Below are positions 17,129 to 25,704 of a stretch of 35,543 nucleotides of DNA, one piece after another. Made by a program: the position numbers and the translations under genes. Within the stretch, counting starts at the first letter, position 1, and each line of letters starts with the position of its first letter. The stretch lies in the NCBI GenBank assembly GCA_002471345.1, contig DKPS01000173.1, forward strand, positions 1 to 35,543, written 5' to 3'. A model generated the notes under the pieces. That model ran no database searches. It saw only the letters and a list, made by a program, of their open reading frames with translations, and had not been told where the DNA came from. Source of the DNA: Saprospiraceae bacterium UBA7328 (GTDB lineage: Bacteria > Bacteroidota > Bacteroidia > Chitinophagales > Saprospiraceae).

Positions 17129-17935
17129 CTAAAAAGTGCAAGACGAAAAATCTGAATGAATAAACTCATAGCCTAAAGATTTTTTGAGCTTATCATTTGA
17201 AACTTCTTTAAAACCATTGAGTTCTTCTTTAAATACAGGCAATTGCAAACCTAATCTTTTAGTCTGAGCACTATAAAAATCCTTTCTTGAAGGATGATTA
17301 TCAACGCAAACATTAAAGGTCTCATTTCCTATTTTGGACTTGACAACCAGCTTTGATATTTCAACACAGTCATCTAGGTGCACTAAATTTATTGGAGCCA
17401 GTCCATTAGGAATATTGGTTTTACCAGCAAACCATTTACCCGGATCTCTATTTGGTCCAATTAGCCCAGCCATCCTTAAGATAATCCAATCTACTCCACT
17501 TTCCTTTACCAATTCCTCAGCTTCTAATAACACCTTTGCCGATTTCGATTCAGGGGTATTTCTTTCACTCTCTGTTACTACTCCTCCCACATTATTGTAG
17601 ACACTTGTACTGCTGATAAATATTATTCTTTTTGTCCTTTCATTTAGATTAGAAAGTACATTTTGAAATCTAATTTTATAAGCATGAATCAGTTCGGTTT
17701 CCTCTCTTCGAGGAGGAATATTAATATAAAGCACATCCGTGTCTAGAAATGAATCGACATCCCCTCTAGTACCATTCGTATCCAAGGATATTAGATAAGG
17801 ATCAATTCCCAAAGATTGTAAACGAGAAAGTTTGTTTGGAGATGTAGTAGATCCTTTCACCTCATAATCTTTTGATAACTCTATAGCTAGAGGAAAGCCG
17901 AGCCAACCACAACCTAGTATTGATACAGTCATCAT
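17129..17935 (-). CDS. NAD(P)-binding epimerase/dehydratase-like protein (YeeZ-like extended SDR)
   Basis: A 268-aa Rossmann protein. The nucleotide-binding motif is SILGCGWLGFPLA (about 5-17); then comes VLYINIPPRREETE, IIFISSTSVYNNVGG (the active-site Ser/Tyr region) and a substrate-side segment ILRMAGLIGPNRDPGKW. The short form and the GCGWLG start are those of the YeeZ-like group, whose substrate is not known. Classic extended SDRs have YxxxK; here the Tyr of SVYNN is not followed by a clear Lys at +4, so catalysis is uncertain. Downstream of msrA on the same strand with a 101-bp gap and a weak hairpin between, so it is probably a separate or partly coupled unit. Confidence 0.82.
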   Translation of the reverse strand: MMTVSILGCGWLGFPLAIELSKDYEVKGSTTSPNKLSRLQSLGIDPYLISLDTNGTRGDVDSFLDTDVLYINIPPRREETELIHAYKIRFQNVLSNLNERTKRIIFISSTSVYNNVGGVVTESERNTPESKSAKVLLEAEELVKESGVDWIILRMAGLIGPNRDPGKWFAGKTNIPNGLAPINLVHLDDCVEISKLVVKSKIGNETFNVCVDNHPSRKDFYSAQTKRLGLQLPVFKEELNGFKEVSNDKLKKSLGYEFIHSDFSSCTF

Positions 17936-17973
17936 CTCAGTTTAGAAATCAAAAAACAATTGGACATTTCTTC

Positions 17974-17992
17974 AGTCTCCATAGCAGAGACT
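17974..17992 (-). terminator. Weak hairpin after msrA
   Basis: On the minus strand AGTCTC-TGCTATG-GAGACT, 6-bp arms, 45 bp after the msrA stop. No T run follows, so termination here would be inefficient at best. Confidence 0.25.
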
Positions 17993-18036
17993 TAATAAAG
18001 AAAAGCAACACTTCAATCAAATGTCAACTCTCCTCA

Positions 18037-18579
18037 TTAATCTTTCAACCTATCTGCGTATTTCGCTTTAAATTTCTGCACCTTAGGATTAACTACAAAC
18101 TGACAATATCCCTGTGTGGGATTATCATTAAAATAATTCTGATGATCCTTTTCTGCCGAATAGTAATTTATCAAGGGTGATACTTCTGTTACAATTGGGT
18201 CATTCCACATTTGAGTTGCTACTTCAGATTTCGACTTTTCTGCAATAGTTTTTTGCTCTTCATTATGATAAAATACAGCTGATCTATATTGAGGACCAAC
18301 GTCATTACCTTGTCTATCTTGAGTAGTGGGGTCATGAGTGTACCAGAACACTTCTAGTATTTCTTCAAATGAAATCACAGATGTATCAAATTTGATTTGT
18401 GCCACTTCGGCATGACCTGTTCTCTTCCCACATACTTCTCTATAAGAGGGATTCTTTACATGTCCACCGCTATATCCAGGTTCCACATATTCTACTCCTT
18501 GAAGGCGTTGGAATACAGCCTCAACACACCAAAAGCATCCAGCTCCGAGAGTTGCTGTTTCTAAGGTTTTATTTTCCAT
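18037..18579 (-). CDS. msrA: Peptide-methionine (S)-S-oxide reductase MsrA
   Basis: A 180-aa enzyme. The active site is GAGCFWCVEAVFQRLQGV (about residues 12-29; nucleophilic Cys in GCFWC), then VEYVEPGYSGGHVKNPSYRE, VCGKRTGHAEVAQIKFD, and later GPQYRSAVFYHNEEQ and DHQNYFNDNPTQGYCQFVV. All conserved MsrA segments are present and the length is normal. It reduces the S-epimer of methionine sulfoxide in oxidised proteins using thioredoxin. There is no signal peptide, so it is cytoplasmic, and no MsrB is fused or adjacent. It precedes the epimerase-like gene on the same strand. Confidence 0.96.
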   Translation of the reverse strand: MENKTLETATLGAGCFWCVEAVFQRLQGVEYVEPGYSGGHVKNPSYREVCGKRTGHAEVAQIKFDTSVISFEEILEVFWYTHDPTTQDRQGNDVGPQYRSAVFYHNEEQKTIAEKSKSEVATQMWNDPIVTEVSPLINYYSAEKDHQNYFNDNPTQGYCQFVVNPKVQKFKAKYADRLKD

Positions 18580-18783
18580 GAAATGTTAACGGAGATTAAG
18601 CAAGAATGTTTTTTCTAATCACAAAGTCGTGTATCGGAAAGGTTAATAATTTTCATTTTTGAACCTTGAGATTTAATTGGAAAGAGAATAAAGCATTCTT
18701 TAGGTTGATGGAATTCACTGATGAAAAGAATTAGAAATTATAAAGAAAAATTCCGAGATTTAGTGTCTAAGCGTTCAAACCTT

Positions 18784-18802
18784 AAACTCGTGAAACGAGT
18801 CT
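18784..18802 (-). terminator. Hairpin directly after the 803-aa secreted protein gene
   Basis: On the minus strand AGACTCGT-TTC-ACGAGTTT: 8 pairs with one G-U and a tight 3-base loop, starting one base after the stop codon. The tail AAGGTTTG is only moderately T-rich, so it may be a stabilising 3' hairpin and not a full terminator. Confidence 0.45.
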
Positions 18803-18803
18803 C

Positions 18804-21215
18804 TTACTCCCTTACCACTTGAATTTTCTCTATACTCACTCCAAGTACTGTTTCCACACGAGCTAAATATAATCCCTCTGGGAACTGCGATGTGTTTAAC
18901 TCAAAATGATTGGAGCCAACATTGGTGTGATCACTTATACTTTGACCTACAGCATTAAAGATGAAGACATTTTGAATCTCATCTTGATTATTGGCGTGGA
19001 TGGTTATTTTTTGATCTGCAGGATTAGGGAAGGTGATGATTTCTATTTCTTTATCAGTTTTTTCTTCAGAGAGATCTAGATATATGGTAGTCTTAGAGGA
19101 CTCTAAGCCAAATTTTGAACCTGTATTATTAAGGTACTGACCACCATTGATTTCAATTTCAATAGGCAACTGATTCCCTTCTGGTTTAAATCCATCAATA
19201 TCCTCTTGAAGTACAATTTGGAATGTACCTATCACACCAAATCCATCATTAGCTTGATCCCCTGTTCTGGACATTGAGGCTTCAACTCTCCCTACACTAG
19301 GGTATTGTACTGTATTGATTGTTGGATTGTTATAACCAAACCATTCAGAAGGTGAAAAGGAAAACTGTAAAGATTTGTCTTCAATATATGAAGGTGGTAT
19401 AGTAAAATTAAATGCTAAACCATTTGATTCTAAAAGTGGATTAGCCTCAGTACCAACTAATAAATCAATTAAAATCAAATCCCCAGAAACACCCGATTTC
19501 TCTCTTGGAACGGCATAAAAAGGAACATCTTTAATCGACAAAGCCTCACTACTTAAGAATGAATGCAATTGAGAATAATTTTCATTTATTGAAATCACAT
19601 CATTGGCATCTATCGTTCCATCACCATTACCATCTACATTTTTTATATCAACATCACTATTCTCTATATCTATACCCCAATTCATTGATTCTAATGCATT
19701 CCAATCATTGCCAAGCTCAGCTCTAACTGCACCGCTTTCCCCCATAAAAAAGCCTATAGGAAGCAAATCTTTTACACTGACGATTCCATCTCCATCAGCA
19801 TCTCCAGGCCATACACATTCTTCTCCAATACAGTTACAATCATTATTTGAAGCTTCTACTCTAATAACAACTTCCAAAGTAACACAAGCACCACTTTCAC
19901 TACAATATTCCACTTCAAATTCATCATCACCTACAAATCCATCATTGGGATCATATACCATGAAATTTTGACCTTTCACTTGGCCTCCACAGTAGAAATA
20001 ACCATTTTCTTGAATTCTCAATACACCATTAACTGGTGCCTGAGAAAAAATTATAGATCCATCAGTAATACTTGAATGCTCTATTAAAAAGGGAGTGTTT
20101 TCTCTTGTGACAAAATCATAAATCCTTGTTTGTGGAAGATCATCATTGACTATAATTTCTATATTCCCTAGATGAGTATTTGTCCCATCCGTCACTTTGT
20201 AATAAAAATCTTTAGATCCTTGGAATCCCTGAGGAGGACTATATACCAATTGCCCTGAACCAGGACTTACCAACTTCAACTCAGGAGATTTCTCCACTAT
20301 TGAAAATGTCCTTTCCAAATCATTTGCAAAAACATCAAAGCTTACGCTCTTATCCATAGAAGTAAAAATGACATCATCTCTTATAAATCCATAATTTTCA
20401 CTTTTACCAAAAACAAATAACTCCAATTGTTTAGAAGTGCCGTTGGCATAATAATTCAAATGATCAACTCCAGAATTATTACCTGCTTTATACCTCAACA
20501 CACCAGAACTAAAAGAATTTAATTTACCCAAGGAAGTAGTACCAAAATCATTTCGGTTCATTTCAGAAGGAATCACTATATCAATGGATTCTCCAACTTG
20601 AACAAAGTATTTGTCGTGAATAATATTTCCACTTTTACTCAGATCAGAGGGCAATACATTAATTGTAGCAAAGCCCGTCTCTGATACTCCCATTTCATCA
20701 ATTACCGCATAATTCAAATATGCTAATCCATAAAAATCAGTATCTGGAGTAAATTCTATAAATCCACCTAGTATTGTCGCTTTGCCGTTTTGAACATATG
20801 GTATCGAAGTTACTTCCAATCCACCTGATGTACTTTCATCATTACTGAGCACATCTATGATCGCATTCTCACCTTGAGCAATTTCTTGATAATCATGTTC
20901 CAATTTGACAATGGATTCTAAGACAGTAATGTTAATTGTAGTATAGTAAGTCAATCCATTTTCTTCGTACTTGTAAGTAGTGACGAAGTTACCTGTCTCA
21001 TTGGATTGAAATGTAATGTCATGAGACCCTTTATCCGGATTGCTTACCTCTTTAATCCGAATTGTAGTAGGCTCTATAGCCATTACATTTAGACCAGTAA
21101 GCGAGTGGATAAAAGGTTTTCCTTTTATAATTTTAAGATCAATAGCCGAAGGATTTGTTTGTGCCATGATCCATGATGTATAAAACATCATGCCCACGAT
21201 GAACAAATTTCGCAT
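18804..21215 (-). CDS. T9SS-secreted multidomain protein with Ig/cadherin-like repeats, dockerin-like Ca sites and cohesin-like domain
   Basis: An 803-aa protein. Signal peptide 1-18 (FYTSWIMAQ). Then cadherin/Ig-like units with the typical phrases GENAIIDVLSNDE (~115), FTPDTDFYGLAYLNY (~160), SVSFDVFANDLE (~300), YSPPQGFQGSKDFYY (~335) and YDPNDGFVGDDEFEVEY (~425). Two calcium-loop segments follow, WPGDADGDGIVSVKDLLPIG (~469) and DGNGDGTIDANDV (~526), resembling dockerin halves set further apart than normal. A beta-sandwich (~572-670) is cohesin-like, with the segments LAFNFTIPPSYI and GFGVIGTFQIVL. The C-terminus is a T9SS type A sorting domain from ITFPNPADQK (~724). An extracellular surface or adhesive role is likely; no catalytic site was recognised. 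Divergent from the gene at 21290 with only 74 bp between. Confidence 0.88.
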   Translation of the reverse strand: MRNLFIVGMMFYTSWIMAQTNPSAIDLKIIKGKPFIHSLTGLNVMAIEPTTIRIKEVSNPDKGSHDITFQSNETGNFVTTYKYEENGLTYYTTINITVLESIVKLEHDYQEIAQGENAIIDVLSNDESTSGGLEVTSIPYVQNGKATILGGFIEFTPDTDFYGLAYLNYAVIDEMGVSETGFATINVLPSDLSKSGNIIHDKYFVQVGESIDIVIPSEMNRNDFGTTSLGKLNSFSSGVLRYKAGNNSGVDHLNYYANGTSKQLELFVFGKSENYGFIRDDVIFTSMDKSVSFDVFANDLERTFSIVEKSPELKLVSPGSGQLVYSPPQGFQGSKDFYYKVTDGTNTHLGNIEIIVNDDLPQTRIYDFVTRENTPFLIEHSSITDGSIIFSQAPVNGVLRIQENGYFYCGGQVKGQNFMVYDPNDGFVGDDEFEVEYCSESGACVTLEVVIRVEASNNDCNCIGEECVWPGDADGDGIVSVKDLLPIGFFMGESGAVRAELGNDWNALESMNWGIDIENSDVDIKNVDGNGDGTIDANDVISINENYSQLHSFLSSEALSIKDVPFYAVPREKSGVSGDLILIDLLVGTEANPLLESNGLAFNFTIPPSYIEDKSLQFSFSPSEWFGYNNPTINTVQYPSVGRVEASMSRTGDQANDGFGVIGTFQIVLQEDIDGFKPEGNQLPIEIEINGGQYLNNTGSKFGLESSKTTIYLDLSEEKTDKEIEIITFPNPADQKITIHANNQDEIQNVFIFNAVGQSISDHTNVGSNHFELNTSQFPEGLYLARVETVLGVSIEKIQVVRE

Positions 21216-21289
21216 TGTGTGACGTTTTGGTATTATGTCCTAAAAATAGGAGAATTTATTGAGAGAAACATGCAAATTGTGTTTCAAAT

Positions 21290-22744
21290 ATGAAGGATTA
21301 CAAACTGATAAAAGTATTAAAGAGATTTTCACCTAGTGAATTAAAGAAGTTAAAGCTTTTTATCCAATCGCCTTATTTCGACTTCTCAGAAGATAACACC
21401 CTGTTTTTCAATGATTTATTAGAACAGACCAATAAACTAGAACTAGATTACAGAGGCATTTGGAAGCTCTCTCAGAATACAGCTTTTTCAGATGAAAGAT
21501 TAAGAAAAAAATTACATGAATGTCTTCTAATAACCGAAAAATTTCTTGCAATGGAGGAATTTCAAAATTCTGACTTAAAATTGCGAAAATCTCTACTCGA
21601 TGCCACCGTTAATAAAAGTATTGATGAATTAATACCTAAAGCAATCAAAGGATTCGACGAATCATTGAATAAAGAGAAGGCTCTAACTTTTGAATATTAT
21701 ACACATAGATTTCATCATTATCATACTTTAATCAATTTAACCGGTGATTTTGAAAGAAAAATAGCAATAAAAAAGAATCGAGATTCTTCTGAGTTTATGC
21801 TCAAGGCGGACAAAATATTAAACGAGATTTTCCTTTCAGAAAAATTGAGATTAACACATTTGATCAATAATGACAATTCAGTTTCAAATAAAAATGACCA
21901 ATTAACTTTCGTTGAAGAGGTTGAGAATTTTGCGAGAAGAACAGCACGAAGAGGAAGCAAACCATATTTCTATCTGAAACTTATCGAATTGTCAAATTCA
22001 AAGAATAAACTCTCAGAAATAGAAAAACTTCATAAATACATATCAAAAAGACACCAATTATTTGCAGTCTCTGAATTTAGTAATATTGTTTTCACCTTAA
22101 TAAATGAGGCCGTTAGGATATTGAATTCTGGAAACAAGAGTGCCGCAAAAGTTCTATTCGAATTATATAATGTTGGTCTTGAAAACAATTCATTTATGTA
22201 CAATGAAGAATTACTTCCGGATACATTTAGAAACATTTGTGTAAATGCTTGCCGATTAGGAGAATTTGAATGGACTCTTAAATTTATAGAAGATTACAAT
22301 CCAAAACTTAATCAGAAATATAGAGTGACCGCTGTCGCCTTCAACAAGGCCAGGGTCTTCATTAACAAAAAAGACTACGAAGAAGTGATTGCAACTCTCC
22401 GGGAAGTTGAATTCGACGATATCACTTATAATCTTAACACGAGACTAATGCTACTGGTTTCTTATTTTGAACTCGATGAACTCGATGCACTCGACTCATT
22501 AATTAAGAGTTTTAATGTCTACTTACGTCGAAAAACTAACATTTCAGAAAGAAGAAAATCTTCCTTCAAAAACTTCAACTCTACTATTCAAGACATCGTA
22601 AGAGTAAAAGAACGAAGGGACAAAGTAAAATTAAAAAACATACGTAAGAAGTTGGAATCCAAGATGATAGCTCCGAATAAAGACTGGTTGCTAGGGAAGG
22701 TGGAAGAGTTAGAGAAGGAATTGGGTGTGAAAGTGGAGAGGTGA
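21290..22744 (+). CDS. Unrecognised helical protein of 484 aa (Saprospiria-style hypothetical)
   Basis: A long intact frame, Lys/Glu/Leu-rich, no signal peptide and no membrane segment. Nearly the whole protein looks helical, and pairs of helices in the middle and C-terminal parts (for example ILNSGNKSAAKVLFELYNVG, FNKARVFINKKDYEEVIATL and LMLLVSYFELDELDALDSLI) suggest TPR-like solenoid repeats. The N-terminus LKRFSPSELKKLKLFIQSPY reads like a conserved opening; I recall similar starts in Saprospiria hypothetical proteins but cannot verify it. A basic C-terminal stretch (VKERRDKVKLKNIRKKLE) could bind nucleic acid or form a coiled coil. It has its own promoter in the 74-bp divergent gap. No function is assigned. 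Confidence 0.8.
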   Translation: MKDYKLIKVLKRFSPSELKKLKLFIQSPYFDFSEDNTLFFNDLLEQTNKLELDYRGIWKLSQNTAFSDERLRKKLHECLLITEKFLAMEEFQNSDLKLRKSLLDATVNKSIDELIPKAIKGFDESLNKEKALTFEYYTHRFHHYHTLINLTGDFERKIAIKKNRDSSEFMLKADKILNEIFLSEKLRLTHLINNDNSVSNKNDQLTFVEEVENFARRTARRGSKPYFYLKLIELSNSKNKLSEIEKLHKYISKRHQLFAVSEFSNIVFTLINEAVRILNSGNKSAAKVLFELYNVGLENNSFMYNEELLPDTFRNICVNACRLGEFEWTLKFIEDYNPKLNQKYRVTAVAFNKARVFINKKDYEEVIATLREVEFDDITYNLNTRLMLLVSYFELDELDALDSLIKSFNVYLRRKTNISERRKSSFKNFNSTIQDIVRVKERRDKVKLKNIRKKLESKMIAPNKDWLLGKVEELEKELGVKVER

Positions 22745-22771
22745 TTTTAAAATTAGAAACTAACTCCTCAA

Positions 22772-22789
22772 TCCTCTATCAAAAGAGGA
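22772..22789. terminator. Hairpin between convergent genes
   Basis: TCCTCT-ATCAAA-AGAGGA, 6-bp perfect arms, 28 bp after the 484-aa gene and 67 bp from the convergent dehydrogenase gene. No T run on either side; a weak bidirectional stop at best. Confidence 0.3.
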
Positions 22790-22824
22790 CTTACTTCAAA
22801 TCTGACATTTCGTTAACTTGCATT

Positions 22825-22845
22825 TTCTGACTTCTGACTTCTGAC
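22825..22845 (+). repeat. Short tandem repeat, three units of 7 bp
   Basis: TTCTGAC repeated three times without change, 10 bp before the end of the dehydrogenase gene at 22856. Copy number may vary between strains; no function is suggested. Confidence 0.7.
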
Positions 22846-22855
22846 TTTTAAGAAA

Positions 22856-24022
22856 TCAACTCTTAGCTGCCGCTTTATAACTTTTGGTATCTATCATCAT
22901 TTTAGCAATGATCTCACATAGAATCTCTGATGTGCCACCTCCTATTTGTCCCAACCTCGTATCTCTATACATCCGGGCCAAAGGATAGTCTTCCATGAAT
23001 CCATAGCCACCATACATCTGTAGACATTGATCGATGACTCTATCACTCAGTTGGGTACATGTTAGTTTTGCCATTGAGGCTTCTTTTACTAAATAGTCAC
23101 CTTCCTGATATCGTCGATATAGGTCATAGACAAAAACTTTATTCATTTCTATTTCTGATGACATCTGAGCAATACGATGTCTCAACACCTGGAATCGATT
23201 GATCTTTTTCCCAAATGCTTCTCTCTCTGAAATATACTGAAGAGTACATTCTAATGCATATTCCGCCATAGCTACCCCACTATTAGCCATCATGAGTCTT
23301 TCTGATACAAAATGGTGCATGATATAGTAAAAACCATGTCCTTCTTCTCCACATAGATTATCTATAGGCACCTTTACATTATCAAATGCTATCTCTCCTG
23401 TATCAGATGCTCTCCAACCCAATTTGTCTAATTTTTGAGCGGATACACCTGGCATATCTCTATCAATGATAAGCATACTCATCCCTTTAGCTTTCTGACT
23501 GGGATCAGTCTTAACAGCAGTCACGAGGTAGTCACTATTTACACCATTAGTGATAAAGGTCTTGGATCCATTTACAATGTAATGATCTCCTTCTTTGATC
23601 GCTGTTGTTCTTACAGCTTGCACATCAGACCCTCCAAAGGGTTCAGTCACGGCCATTCCGCCGATGAGATTGCCTTCTATACCAGGCACCAAGTATTTCT
23701 GCTTTAACTCCTCTGTAGCTTCATGATTAATATGAGTCATGGCCAATCCAGGATGAGCACCTATTGAAGCACAAAACCCTCCAGAATTCATCCGATTCAT
23801 TTCCTCATTAAAAACCACTCCATACCAATTGTCTAAATCTAGACCACCATATTTCTCAGGTAGCGCAATTCCTAAATATCCCATCTCTCCAAACCTCTCA
23901 TATATCCACCTTGGCAACTCTCCATCTTCTTCCCACTGATTTATATTGGGTCGTACTTCCTTTTCTAAAAAGTCCCTTAGCGATTTTCTGAATAGGTTGT
24001 GTTCTTCTGTGAAATGGTTCAT
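22856..24022 (-). CDS. Acyl-CoA dehydrogenase (copy 1)
   Basis: A 388-aa flavoenzyme of normal ACAD length. It starts NHFTEEHNLFRKSLRDFLEK and has the FAD/substrate strands IGGMAVTEPFGGSDVQAV and YIVNGSKTFITNGVNSDYL, YISEREAFGKKINRFQVLRH and CLQMYGGYGFMEDYPLARMY. The medium-chain-type base position reads IGGGTSEI (Gly, not Glu); a Glu lies instead in helix G (VSERLMMA, ~241), as in long-chain and isovaleryl-type enzymes. It would oxidise an acyl-CoA to the 2-enoyl-CoA and pass electrons to ETF. The resemblance to citronellyl-CoA dehydrogenase (AtuD-like) is by recall. Downstream of copy 2 with a 17-bp gap, so cotranscribed. Confidence 0.93.
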   Translation of the reverse strand: MNHFTEEHNLFRKSLRDFLEKEVRPNINQWEEDGELPRWIYERFGEMGYLGIALPEKYGGLDLDNWYGVVFNEEMNRMNSGGFCASIGAHPGLAMTHINHEATEELKQKYLVPGIEGNLIGGMAVTEPFGGSDVQAVRTTAIKEGDHYIVNGSKTFITNGVNSDYLVTAVKTDPSQKAKGMSMLIIDRDMPGVSAQKLDKLGWRASDTGEIAFDNVKVPIDNLCGEEGHGFYYIMHHFVSERLMMANSGVAMAEYALECTLQYISEREAFGKKINRFQVLRHRIAQMSSEIEMNKVFVYDLYRRYQEGDYLVKEASMAKLTCTQLSDRVIDQCLQMYGGYGFMEDYPLARMYRDTRLGQIGGGTSEILCEIIAKMMIDTKSYKAAAKS

Positions 24023-24039
24023 TTTGACTTGCTTTAAAA

Positions 24040-25578
24040 TTATCCAAACAAACTCTGCAACTTCATAGCCACTCCCATATCTCCATCTATTTTCAACTTG
24101 CCGCTCATCATCGCAGACATAGGGTTAAGTTCTCCTTTTACCAACCTTTGAAAATCTTCTATAGTTATTCCTACTGTGCAATCCGCATCCTTATTTTCAT
24201 CACTGACAAGATTGTCTGTACCTGTTCCATCTATAAAAAGCTGTTGACCTCCAAAATCAAACTTTACCGTTTTCCCTATTGCATTAGTTTCCTTGGCCGT
24301 TTGGGAAACACCCTCTAAAATTTGTTCAAATGAATGGCCATTCCCATTGCTTGTGGTTTCAGATTCTACCTTTTGAAACTTCGCTTTACCGTTACTTCCT
24401 TCTACAATACTGGAAGGTTCTTTTTTGAAACTCACATCATCAATAATCATCTTGGCTAAGATCTCTCTCATGATCTCAGATGATCCTCCTCCAATAGTGC
24501 CAACTCTGACATCTCTATACATCCTAGCCATTGGGTACTCCTCCATAAATCCATAACCTCCATAAAACTGTAAGCATTGTGTGGCTACTTTCTCTGCGAG
24601 TTCAGTGGCTAGAAGTTTTGCCATTGAACATAATTTGACATCATAGATGCCTCTATTGAACATATCACAACAGTGATAAGAAAAGGCTTTCAATGCTTCT
24701 ATTTCAGAAGCTAATTGTGCCACTCTGTGTCGCAAAACTTGAAATCGATTTATAGGTTTTCCGAATGCTTCTCTTTCACTCATATATTGAAGTGAAGTAT
24801 TAATAGCGGTTTCACATCCAGTTACAGCTGCCGGCACGGCACAAAGTCTTTCTAGTTGTAATCCATTCATTAAGTAATAAAACCCTCTCCCCTCTTCTCC
24901 TATTAGATTTTCTACTGGGACCCTTACATTATCAAAACTTAATTCCGCAGTATCAGAACAATGCCAACCCAATTTTTTCAACTTTCGCATAGAGACTCCT
25001 TCCATCTGTTGCTCGACTACTAACAAACTCACTCCAGCTGCTCCTGCATCTGGATTAGTTTTAACCACCGTTACGATAAGATCCCCGTATATACCATTGG
25101 TAATGAAGGTTTTAGACCCATTCACAATGTAATGATCACCATCTCTGATTGCCTTAGTCTGTATATTTTGCGCATCAGATCCTGCTCCTGGCTCACTGAT
25201 TCCAATCGAGGAAATCAAGTCTCCTGACACCAATCCAGGAAGGTATTTTTTCTTTAACTCATCACTTCCATATTTCAAAATATAAGGACCAGACATATAC
25301 TGCACCACCTGTTGGGTAATAGCAAAACCACCACTACCACATTTTCCTAATTCTTCATTAAAAACCACATCAAAAAAGAAATCTAGCTCTTGCCCTCCAT
25401 ATTCTGCTGGCCAACTCAATCCTAAAAATCCCATGTCGCCCATCTTTTTCCAGATGTCTCTAGGTGTTCTCCTGTCCTCTTCCCATTGATCTATATTGGG
25501 GATGGCCTCCTTTTCTAGGAATGCCCTAAAAGATTGTCTGAACATTTCATGTTCTTCTGTAAAGTATAGTGATGCCAT
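24040..25578 (-). CDS. Acyl-CoA dehydrogenase fused to C-terminal SCP2 lipid-binding domain (copy 2)
   Basis: A 512-aa protein. Residues 1-385 are a full acyl-CoA dehydrogenase: FTEEHEMFRQSFRAFLEKEA, SSIGISEPGAGSDAQNI, YIVNGSKTFITNGIYGD, helix-G Glu in LQLERLCAV (~242), and CLQFYGGYGFMEEYPMARMY with IGGGSSEI. A low-complexity linker (~385-415, Ser/Thr/Asn/Gly-rich) leads to about 100 residues of SCP2 type: FEQILEGVSQTAKE, KTVKFDFGGQQLFIDGTG, DADCTVGITIEDFQRLVKGE, and LNPMSAMMSGKLKIDGDMGV. SCP2 domains bind fatty acyl-CoA, sterols and other hydrophobic ligands in a tunnel. The fusion suggests a bulky or poorly soluble acyl-CoA substrate delivered to the active site. First gene of the two-gene unit with copy 1; the promoter probably lies in 25579-25704. 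Confidence 0.93.
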   Translation of the reverse strand: MASLYFTEEHEMFRQSFRAFLEKEAIPNIDQWEEDRRTPRDIWKKMGDMGFLGLSWPAEYGGQELDFFFDVVFNEELGKCGSGGFAITQQVVQYMSGPYILKYGSDELKKKYLPGLVSGDLISSIGISEPGAGSDAQNIQTKAIRDGDHYIVNGSKTFITNGIYGDLIVTVVKTNPDAGAAGVSLLVVEQQMEGVSMRKLKKLGWHCSDTAELSFDNVRVPVENLIGEEGRGFYYLMNGLQLERLCAVPAAVTGCETAINTSLQYMSEREAFGKPINRFQVLRHRVAQLASEIEALKAFSYHCCDMFNRGIYDVKLCSMAKLLATELAEKVATQCLQFYGGYGFMEEYPMARMYRDVRVGTIGGGSSEIMREILAKMIIDDVSFKKEPSSIVEGSNGKAKFQKVESETTSNGNGHSFEQILEGVSQTAKETNAIGKTVKFDFGGQQLFIDGTGTDNLVSDENKDADCTVGITIEDFQRLVKGELNPMSAMMSGKLKIDGDMGVAMKLQSLFG

Positions 25579-25704
25579 TCTTAATTATTTTAAGTTTTCA
25601 TGAATGTAATGGGTATTGAGCTAGAGATGATTTAACCGGTATTATAATATGTCCTTCCTTTCTTAAATTAAACGCCTACAACTAAATAGCTCCTATAAAA
25701 ACTC

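Noticed and set aside
22825..22845. Start of a CRISPR array or larger satellite
   Set aside because: Only three 7-bp units with no spacers; nothing further in the flanks.
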